A DNA stretch of 5,484 nucleotides from Klebsiella pneumoniae (GTDB lineage: Bacteria > Bacteroidota > Bacteroidia > Flavobacteriales > Flavobacteriaceae): NCBI GenBank assembly GCA_943325355.2, contig CALPPA020000138.1, positions 1-5,484 of the forward strand, in the 5' to 3' direction. This document shows, piece by piece, positions 1 through 4,972 of the stretch. The position numbers were made by a program, and so were the translations under genes. The stretch's first letter is position 1. Every line of letters starts with the position of its first letter. Under the pieces are notes generated by a model. The model was not told the origin of the DNA. It ran no database searches and saw only the letters and a program-made list of their open reading frames with translations.

Positions 1-864
1 TGCTTCAGAACGTTTATCATCAATTCTCGCTCCTCTTTCAGAAATAGTTGAAGAACGAATTTCGCCAACAACCTCAGAAATAGTTGCAGCATAAGAATCA
101 ACAGCTGCAGTACAACTCATATCGCCTACTGTTCTAAAACGCACGATTCTTTCTTCACTTTCTTCATCTTCTTCTTGGTAAACAAATGGTGAATGCGACC
201 AAATTAATCCGTCACGCAAGAAAGTTTTGCGTTTATGCGAAAAATAAATCGATGGAATTTCGATTTCCTCTTGTTCGATATAACTCCAAACATCTAGTTC
301 TGTCCAATTCGAAATAGGAAAAACACGAACGTTTTGTCCGTTCTCGATTTTTCCGTTCAATAGGTCAAATAATTCTGGACGTTGGTTTTTTTCGTCCCAT
401 TGACCAAAATCATCTCGAACCGAAAAAATTCGCTCTTTGGCTCTTGCTTTTTCTTCATCACGACGAGCGCCACCAATACAAGCATCAAATTTAAATTCTT
501 CAATTGCATCCAAAAGCGTTGTTGTTTGTAACGTATTTCGGCTAGAATATCTTCCGGATTCTTCAATAACTTTTCCTTCATCAATAGCGTCTTGTACATT
601 TCGAACAATTAATTCCAAACCTAATTCGGCAACTAATCTATCCCTGAATTCGATAGTTTCAGGAAAATTGTGTCCTGTGTCAACGTGCAATAACGGAAAA
701 GGAATTTTTGCAGGAAAGAAAGCTTTTTGTGCCAAACGTACCAAAGTAATAGAATCTTTCCCACCTGAGAAAAGCAAAACTGGTTTGTCAAACTGAGAAA
801 TTACTTCTCTAAAAATGTAAATCGCTTCGCTTTCGAGAGCGTTTGTTTTTAATATGGAACTCAT
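1..864 (-). CDS. cysD: Sulfate adenylyltransferase subunit 2 (ATP sulfurylase small subunit), 3' end cut off
   Basis: CysD is the catalytic small subunit of ATP sulfurylase. With the GTPase CysN it turns sulfate and ATP into adenosine 5'-phosphosulfate (APS) in the cytoplasm, the first step of sulfate assimilation. The minus-strand frame is open from the ATG at 864 to the left edge, giving 288 residues without a stop; the E. coli protein is about 302 residues, so about a dozen C-terminal residues are missing. The PP-loop SGGKDS is at residues 33-38, HVDTGHNFPE at 60-69, and the family signature GGARRDEEKARAKER at 131-145, followed by a WTELDVWSYI segment. No Shine-Dalgarno is seen before the start, which is usual for Bacteroidetes. 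The gene follows cysH on the same strand after a 139-bp repeat-rich gap, and cysN is expected next. The identification is very secure; only the C-terminus is unseen. Confidence 0.97.
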   Translation of the reverse strand, partial: MSSILKTNALESEAIYIFREVISQFDKPVLLFSGGKDSITLVRLAQKAFFPAKIPFPLLHVDTGHNFPETIEFRDRLVAELGLELIVRNVQDAIDEGKVIEESGRYSSRNTLQTTTLLDAIEEFKFDACIGGARRDEEKARAKERIFSVRDDFGQWDEKNQRPELFDLLNGKIENGQNVRVFPISNWTELDVWSYIEQEEIEIPSIYFSHKRKTFLRDGLIWSHSPFVYQEEDEESEERIVRFRTVGDMSCTAAVDSYAATISEVVGEIRSSTISERGARIDDKRSEA

Positions 865-872
865 TATTTTGG

Positions 873-904
873 GTTTAAAGGTTTAAGAGTTTAAAAGTTT
901 AAGG
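873..904. repeat. Four tandem 8-bp units of GTTTAARR type
   Basis: On the plus strand four consecutive octamers read gtttaaag, gtttaaga, gtttaaaa and gtttaagg. They lie just upstream of the cysD start. The last unit also forms part of the left arm of the neighbouring hairpin. Seen directly; the function is unknown. Confidence 0.85.
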
Positions 905-921
905 TTGTTGCAACCTAAACT
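896..921 (-). promoter_or_regulatory. Hairpin in the cysH-cysD intercistronic RNA
   Basis: Plus-strand arms 896-907 (agtttaaggttg) and 911-921 (caacctaaact) pair over 11 bp with one bulged A and a 3-nt loop. In the minus-strand transcript the stem ends about 31 nt before the cysD ATG and is followed by only a short U run before AAAC. That is too weak to call an intrinsic terminator. It could act as an attenuator, an RNA-stability element or a processing site between the two cistrons. The structure is seen by eye; the role is inference. Confidence 0.5.
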
Positions 922-943
922 AAAATCTCATAAACTATTACTA

Positions 944-971
944 TTTATTCTATTCTCTTTATTCTATTCTC
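944..971. repeat. Perfect 14-bp tandem duplication
   Basis: The unit tttattctattctc occurs twice back to back (944-957 and 958-971) in the gap between cysH and cysD. It lies within a 75-nt plus-strand run (911-985) that has no G, so the sense transcript there has no C. This is consistent with a slippage-prone spacer. Confidence 0.85.
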
Positions 972-985
972 TACTTCTAACTTCT

Positions 986-1011
986 GACCTCTATTTCTGA
1001 CCACTATTTCT
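986..1011. repeat. 13-bp tandem repeat overlapping the end of cysH
   Basis: The segments gacctctatttct (986-998) and gaccactatttct (999-1011) are adjacent copies with one mismatch. The right copy contains the cysH stop codon and part of its last codons, so the left copy looks like a duplication of the gene's tail into the spacer. Seen directly; the duplication history is inference. Confidence 0.75.
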
Positions 1012-1705
1012 GGTGTAAACCACATTCTTTATGACTCGATTCCCACCACCATCTTCCGGCTCTAATATCTTCGCCCTCGGCAATTGCTCTAGTACAAGGT
1101 GCGCAACCAATGCTTACAAATCCTTGTTTGTGAAGTGCATTTTGTGGCACATTGTTTTTTTCTAAATAATCTTCCACTTCTTTCAAAGTCCATTTTAGCA
1201 ATGGATTGAATTTTATAATGTCAAAATGAGCATCGTATTCAAACAAATCCAAATTATGTCGATTCTCAGATTGTTCAGCTCTTAAACCTGTAATCCAAAT
1301 GGCATTTCCTTTCAATGCTTTGGTCAATGGCGCTACTTTTCGAATGAAACAACATTCTTTTCTGTTCTCTACTGAATCGTAAAAACTATTTGGACCTTTT
1401 GCTTCGAGTAATTTCTCGACTGCAGTTGCTTCTGGAAAATAAACTTTGATTTCTTTTTTATACTTTTTTAAAGTCTTGTGAAAAACATCGTAAGTTTCCT
1501 GAAATAATCTGCCTGTATCCAAAGTAAAAATGGTAATCGGCAATTCGTTTGTGGCGATTAAAGCCGTAATCACTTGGTCTTCCTGACCGAAAGAAGTTGA
1601 AAACACCACTTTTCCTTTGTATTCATTGGCTAAAAAAGCTAATGATTCTTCGATAGAAAATCCTTTGGTTTTTTCTGATAATGTATTTGCAATTGTTGTG
1701 CTCAT
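1004..1705 (-). CDS. cysH: Assimilatory sulfonucleotide reductase, adenylyl-sulfate (APS) type
   Basis: This cytoplasmic enzyme reduces the activated sulfate made by CysD/CysN to sulfite using thioredoxin-like electron donors. The 233-residue length is normal for the family. STSFGQED at residues 36-43 and TLDTGRLFQET at 61-71 form the nucleotide site, TGLRAEQSENR at 139-149 is the conserved substrate loop, and the C-terminal KECGLH (226-231) carries the catalytic Cys228. Cys118-Cys119 and Cys201-x-x-Cys204 match the four ligands of the [4Fe-4S] cluster in APS reductases and are absent from E. coli-type PAPS reductases. The substrate is therefore most likely APS, without need for an APS kinase, although some cluster-bearing members accept both. 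The ATG shares one base with the stop of the transporter gene upstream (TAATG), suggesting translational coupling. No Shine-Dalgarno is visible. Confidence 0.95.
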   Translation of the reverse strand: MSTTIANTLSEKTKGFSIEESLAFLANEYKGKVVFSTSFGQEDQVITALIATNELPITIFTLDTGRLFQETYDVFHKTLKKYKKEIKVYFPEATAVEKLLEAKGPNSFYDSVENRKECCFIRKVAPLTKALKGNAIWITGLRAEQSENRHNLDLFEYDAHFDIIKFNPLLKWTLKEVEDYLEKNNVPQNALHKQGFVSIGCAPCTRAIAEGEDIRAGRWWWESSHKECGLHQK

Positions 1706-2616
1706 TATAATAATTTTGATAATGTTCTTAAACTCAAAATAATAATCAAGATTCCTACAGCAATCATCATTGGTTTTCTTTGGATTCTATTGACCAATTT
1801 AGCCGCAATTGGCGCAGCGATTACACCTCCTAAAATTAAACCTATAATCACATTCCAACCTTTTATTCCTCCAAAAAGCATAAATGTCACACCGCTGGCA
1901 AAGGCTACTGCAAACTCTGCAGCATTCACAGTACCAATTGTATATCGCGGATTTCTTCCGCTTCCGAGTAATGTTGAAGTAACTATTGGTCCCCAACCAC
2001 CACCACCTACAGCATCCATAAAACCCCCAAAAGAAGCTAAAAAACCAAGATGTTTTGTTTTCTTTTTTATGATATTGCTTTGTAATGCTTTTTTAATAAT
2101 TATACACGCCAGAATAATCATATAAGCCGCTATGTATGGTTTAATTGCTTCACCATTTATTACATCCGATAATAAATAAGCACCTAGAATTGAACCCAAA
2201 ACTCCCGGAATCAACAAATGTCGGAAAAGTTTTTTATTAATATTTCCAAATTTATGATGCGAAATTGTAGAAGCGCCAGTTGTAAACATCTCGGCAACAT
2301 GAACACCGGTGCTACTAATGGCTGGAGGAACTCCGTAAGCCAATAAAAACGAAGTTGAGGTTGCTCCGTAACCCATCCCTAAAGTTCCATCAACCATTTG
2401 AGCAAAAATTCCGATTGCAAAAAATATTAAAAACTCTTGGTTAAAACCAGCAAGAAAACCATCCCAAGTAAAATCGCCATAATGATTGAAAATCAAAACA
2501 GTCAGTAATACAACTAGTAAAAAAACGGGGATAATAACCCAAAGCTGCTTCGCAAAAGTACTGTTTTGCGCTACACCTACAGAATCATTAAAATTTTTAA
2601 CGAATTTCTTAATCAT
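1705..2616 (-). CDS. TauE/SafE (TSUP) family membrane transporter, probable sulfur oxyanion carrier
   Basis: A 303-residue integral inner-membrane protein with two related halves, as in the TSUP family. A basic N-terminus is followed by a hydrophobic helix at about residues 26-43. Further hydrophobic segments lie near 62-75, 85-100, 131-149, 160-174, 230-250, 254-275 and 283-296. The first half has AQMVDGTLGMGYGATSTS (72-89), and the second repeats the pattern as GGFMDAVGGGGWGPIVTSTL (197-216) followed by GSGRNPR (218-224). Family members move sulfite, sulfate, sulfoacetate or related organic acids. The position directly before cysH, overlapping it by one base, points to sulfate uptake or sulfite handling; direction and substrate cannot be read from the sequence. 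It is the first gene after a strong Bacteroidetes-type promoter, so it probably leads a transporter-cysH-cysD operon. Confidence 0.9.
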   Translation of the reverse strand: MIKKFVKNFNDSVGVAQNSTFAKQLWVIIPVFLLVVLLTVLIFNHYGDFTWDGFLAGFNQEFLIFFAIGIFAQMVDGTLGMGYGATSTSFLLAYGVPPAISSTGVHVAEMFTTGASTISHHKFGNINKKLFRHLLIPGVLGSILGAYLLSDVINGEAIKPYIAAYMIILACIIIKKALQSNIIKKKTKHLGFLASFGGFMDAVGGGGWGPIVTSTLLGSGRNPRYTIGTVNAAEFAVAFASGVTFMLFGGIKGWNVIIGLILGGVIAAPIAAKLVNRIQRKPMMIAVGILIIILSLRTLSKLL

Positions 2617-2649
2617 ATTTGTATTATTTTTTTATTAAAAATCCATTAC

Positions 2650-2666
2650 CCTATCGGAAAAGTAGA
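2650..2666. promoter_or_regulatory. Possible operator: inverted YCTAY-N7-RTAGR element
   Basis: The plus strand has cctat, seven bases, then gtaga, an imperfect inverted repeat (CTAT against GTAG). It lies directly downstream of the -7 element of the transporter promoter, at or just past the expected transcription start, where a repressor would block initiation. Its core TATCGGAAA resembles TATCGTAAA at 3180-3188 before the Rrf2 gene (one mismatch in nine). The neighbouring Rrf2 regulator would be the candidate binder. Weak symmetry makes this tentative. Confidence 0.3.
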
Positions 2667-2674
2667 TTAATTCG

Positions 2675-2703
2675 CAAAAATAATACTTTTTACGGAACTA
2701 CAA
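2675..2703 (-). promoter_or_regulatory. Bacteroidetes-type promoter for the transporter-cysH-cysD operon
   Basis: Reading the minus strand, TTG (2703-2701, within a TTTTG) is followed by 18 bp and then TATTTTTG (2682-2675), an exact match to the Bacteroidetes -7 consensus TAnnTTTG, with spacing in the range known for Flavobacterium promoters. Transcription would start near 2668-2670, leaving a leader of about 50 nt before the ATG at 2616. It lies in the only sizeable gap upstream of that gene, so the three genes can be transcribed separately from the Rrf2 gene. Confidence 0.75.
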
Positions 2704-2727
2704 AACTTTATTCAAAAAATTTAAGGA

Positions 2728-3138
2728 TTAAAATGCAATATCAGCAAGAGAATTGTTTTCTAGAATCATCAAGGTGTTGTCCCGAACTTCCATCATTAGT
2801 TTGCGAACAGCACAAGCTGATTCGTCTGAACAATCATCACATTTTTCGTAAAAATTATGACTGGCGCAAGGCAAGAGTGCAATTGGTCCTTCGAGAATAC
2901 GATAGACTTTGGCCATATTGATATCTTTGGGTTCTTTGATGAGATAGTAACCTCCGCCTTTGCCTTTTTTTGCACCCAAAAAACCGGAATGACGCAGGAG
3001 CAACAATATACTTTCTAAAAATTTAAGCGAAATATGTTCCGCTTTGGCAATTTCAGCAATTTGCACTGGCGTATTGTCTTTCTGGCGCGCCAAGAAAGTC
3101 AGTGCTTTGATTCCGTATTTTGTTTTTTTTGAGAGCAT
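2728..3138 (-). CDS. Rrf2-family transcriptional regulator with a four-cysteine cluster
   Basis: A 136-residue DNA-binding protein of the Rrf2 family, which includes IscR, NsrR and CymR. The N-terminal winged helix-turn-helix starts with the typical TKYGIKALTFLA (6-17), the recognition region follows QIAEIAKAEHISLKFLESIL (26-45), and the wing is GAKKGKGGGYYL (55-66). A cluster Cys91-x8-Cys100-x2-Cys103-x5-Cys109 falls in the region that holds the Fe-S ligands of IscR, but with one extra cysteine and different spacing. It could bind an iron-sulfur cluster or zinc, or sense thiols; a CymR-like response to cysteine precursors is another option. Its place between metZ and the sulfate-reduction genes makes it the likely local regulator. 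The reading frame opens with a run of eight A (codons 3-6). No clear promoter of its own was found in the 53-bp gap, so readthrough from metZ is possible. Confidence 0.93.
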   Translation of the reverse strand: MLSKKTKYGIKALTFLARQKDNTPVQIAEIAKAEHISLKFLESILLLLRHSGFLGAKKGKGGGYYLIKEPKDINMAKVYRILEGPIALLPCASHNFYEKCDDCSDESACAVRKLMMEVRDNTLMILENNSLADIAF

Positions 3139-3181
3139 TTTTTGATATTTATATTTTATATCTGAAATTGTAAATCAAATA

Positions 3182-3197
3182 TCGTAAATTATTACGA
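3182..3197. promoter_or_regulatory. Inverted repeat TCGTAA-N4-TTACGA between metZ and the regulator gene
   Basis: Perfect 6-bp arms, tcgtaa (3182-3187) and ttacga (3192-3197), are separated by four bases. The element overlaps the metZ stop codon and lies about 45-60 bp upstream of the regulator start. No U run follows in either direction, so it is unlikely to be a terminator. An operator for autoregulation by the Rrf2 protein is possible. The symmetry is seen; the role is inference. Confidence 0.35.
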
Positions 3198-4364
3198 CAA
3201 AGCCTGCTCCAAATCCCCAATAACATCTTTCACAGTTTCCAATCCTACGGAAACGCGCACCAAACCATCGGTAATACTTACGGCCAAACGTTCTTCGACA
3301 GATAATTTACTGTGTGTTGTTGATGCTGGATGCGTAACAATCGTTCTAGTGTCGCCTAAATTGGGTGACAATGAACACAATTTTATTTTATCCAAGAAAG
3401 CTCTTCCTGCTTCAATTCCTCCTGTGATTTCGAAAGCAACGATGTTGCCTCCCAATTTCATTTGCTTTTGAGCAATTTCATATTGAGGATGTGATTTCAA
3501 GAACGGATATTTCACCAAACTCACATTCGGATGTTGTTCTAAAAACTCGGCTACTTTTAAGGCGTTTTCGCAATGTCTGTCTAAACGGATGGCCAAAGTC
3601 TCTAAACTTTTGGACAATACCCAGGCATTAAACGGCGATAAAGAAGGCCCTGTCAATCGAGAAAACAAATAGATTTTTTGAATCAATTCGGCATCACCAA
3701 CCGTAATTCCTCCCAAAACTCTACCTTGACCGTCCATTAATTTGGTCGCTGAATGGATCACCAAATCGGCTCCCCATTTTATAGGCTGCTGTAAATAAGG
3801 TGTTGCAAAACAGTTGTCAATTATCAAAATCAAATTGTGTTTTTTAGCAATTGTTCCAAGTAATTCCAAATCGATAATATCTACCGCAGGATTGGTAGGC
3901 GATTCGGCAAAAATAATTTTGGTGTTGGGTTTGATACAACTTTCAATATTTTCGGGTTTATTAATATCAAAATAGGTGGTTTCGATATTCCATTTTGGAA
4001 AATAATTGATAAATAGAGAATGAGTTGCTCCAAATACACTGCCTGCCGAAACAATATGATCGCCTGAATTCAACAAAGCCGCCAAGGTAGAATACACTGC
4101 TGCCATTCCGGATGCAAAAGCAAATCCTGCTGCCGCTCCTTCCATTTGGCACACTTTATCCACAAACTCATTGGTGTTTGGATTGCTATATCGGCTATAA
4201 ATATTTCTATCTTTCTCATCTGCAAAGGAAGCACGCATATCTTCTGCATCTTCGAATACAAAACTAGAGGTTAAGTATAAAGGTACGGAATGCTCTAAAT
4301 ATTGTGTTCGTTCTAATTGATTGCGTATGGCATTGGTTTCAAAACCAAATTCTTGATCGTTCAT
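3192..4364 (-). CDS. metZ: O-succinylhomoserine/O-acetylhomoserine sulfhydrylase (PLP enzyme)
   Basis: A cytoplasmic PLP enzyme of the Cys/Met metabolism family (fold type I), 390 residues, the usual length. It joins sulfide to an acylated homoserine to make homocysteine, bypassing cystathionine. Key sites are SRYSNPN (57-63, which contacts the cofactor phosphate of the partner subunit), ASGMAA (84-89), AESPTNP (153-159), Asp183 (pairs with the pyridine nitrogen) and HSATKLMDGQGRVLGG (204-219) with the Schiff-base Lys208. The TKxxDGQGR(V/C)LGG form is typical of MetZ rather than of MetB or MetC. Whether the acyl group is succinyl or acetyl cannot be decided here. It follows the OsmC gene by 44 bp on the same strand, and sulfide from the CysD/CysH route downstream is its co-substrate. 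Cystathionine gamma-synthase or gamma-lyase activity is the main alternative. Confidence 0.93.
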   Translation of the reverse strand: MNDQEFGFETNAIRNQLERTQYLEHSVPLYLTSSFVFEDAEDMRASFADEKDRNIYSRYSNPNTNEFVDKVCQMEGAAAGFAFASGMAAVYSTLAALLNSGDHIVSAGSVFGATHSLFINYFPKWNIETTYFDINKPENIESCIKPNTKIIFAESPTNPAVDIIDLELLGTIAKKHNLILIIDNCFATPYLQQPIKWGADLVIHSATKLMDGQGRVLGGITVGDAELIQKIYLFSRLTGPSLSPFNAWVLSKSLETLAIRLDRHCENALKVAEFLEQHPNVSLVKYPFLKSHPQYEIAQKQMKLGGNIVAFEITGGIEAGRAFLDKIKLCSLSPNLGDTRTIVTHPASTTHSKLSVEERLAVSITDGLVRVSVGLETVKDVIGDLEQALS

Positions 4365-4408
4365 TGTAGCGTTTATTGTTTGTTTTTTTTAGTTTATGGA
4401 TGGTGGCT

Positions 4409-4843
4409 TTAAATTTTGGCTAATTCCACTCCGTTCAAAACAACTTTGTAATGTATTGTAGCTGTTGGTTCTACTGTTTTGGCAACCGAGCAATATTTCT
4501 CGAATGATAATTGCGCAGCTGTCAAAGCTTTATTTTCTTTGATATTTCCTTCTAAATAAAAAACCACATAAATATCTTTAAATGGTTTGGCATCCCCAAC
4601 TTCTTCTCTTACGCCTTCTACATCCGCTTTGAAAGAAGTGATTTCCTGGCGTTGCTTTTTCAGGATTGAAATCATATCAATTCCGCTGCAACCTGCAACT
4701 CCCATTAACACCAATTCCATTGGGCTTGCTCCCATATTATTGCCTCCAAAATCTGGTCTGGCATCTACATTTACGATGTGTCCACGATCGTTTTTCAATT
4801 CGAAGTGGAAGTTTTCGTTTACTCTGTTTAATGTTACTTTCAT
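4409..4843 (-). CDS. OsmC-family protein, YhfA-like
   Basis: A small cytoplasmic protein of the OsmC/Ohr fold, 144 residues from the ATG at 4843. An in-frame ATG at 4882 would add 13 residues (start MKIRFIRVQINKI), but that extension is basic, not family-like and would exceed the usual length of about 135-145. The core is NNMGASPMELVLMGVAGCSG (35-54) with Cys52 at the start of the central helix, and FEKYCSVAKTVEPT (114-127) with Cys118. These are the two redox cysteines of the fold. The segments SPMExVLMxxxGCSxIDxxSIL and EKYCSVA strongly recall E. coli YhfA, whose function is not firmly established, rather than Ohr proper. Ohr and OsmC relatives reduce organic hydroperoxides through such a cysteine pair. 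Placement between thrA and metZ suggests a link to thiol or sulfide metabolism, but this is inference. Confidence 0.9.
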   Translation of the reverse strand: MKVTLNRVNENFHFELKNDRGHIVNVDARPDFGGNNMGASPMELVLMGVAGCSGIDMISILKKQRQEITSFKADVEGVREEVGDAKPFKDIYVVFYLEGNIKENKALTAAQLSFEKYCSVAKTVEPTATIHYKVVLNGVELAKI

Positions 4844-4913
4844 TATTTTATTTATTTGGACGCGGATGAAACGGATTTTCAAACACGAATTTTCTATTTT
4901 TTTAAATCTGAAA

Positions 4914-4940
4914 TGCTTCGCCAGTTCGCTATCGCTCGGG
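4914..4940. other. GC-richer segment in the thrA-OsmC gap
   Basis: A short stretch much richer in G and C than its surroundings. On the minus strand it carries GCGA three times at short spacing (GAGCGA, TAGCGA, then GGCGA). It sits between AT-rich DNA and the direct repeat at 4941-4964. It looks like part of a dispersed intergenic repeat, but only one copy is in the window. The rest of this 129-bp gap has no recognised promoter (no TAnnTTTG match on the minus strand) or terminator. Confidence 0.35.
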
Positions 4941-4964
4941 TCTGCAATCTTTATTCTGCAATCT
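4941..4964. repeat. Direct repeat tctgcaatct, two copies 14 bp apart
   Basis: The decamer tctgcaatct occurs at 4941-4950 and 4955-4964, separated by ttat, immediately downstream of thrA. It reads as a degraded short tandem repeat in the spacer. No role can be assigned from the sequence. Confidence 0.7.
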
Positions 4965-4972
4965 AAAATATT

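Noticed and set aside
437..796. Plus-strand open frame of 119 codons
   Set aside because: It lies wholly inside cysD on the opposite strand; its product is low-complexity, Ser-rich and family-less, as expected for an antisense shadow.
1790..2125. Plus-strand open frame of 111 codons
   Set aside because: Antisense to the TSUP transporter gene; the Pro/Ile-rich product mirrors the Gly-rich membrane protein on the other strand.
4365..4408. Possible SAM riboswitch or promoter before metZ
   Set aside because: The 44-bp gap is too short for a SAM riboswitch and has no TAnnTTTG-type promoter; metZ is more likely read from upstream.
4844..4882. Upstream ATG that would lengthen the OsmC protein by 13 residues
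   Set aside because: The added residues are basic and not family-like, and the ATG at 4843 gives the normal OsmC length.
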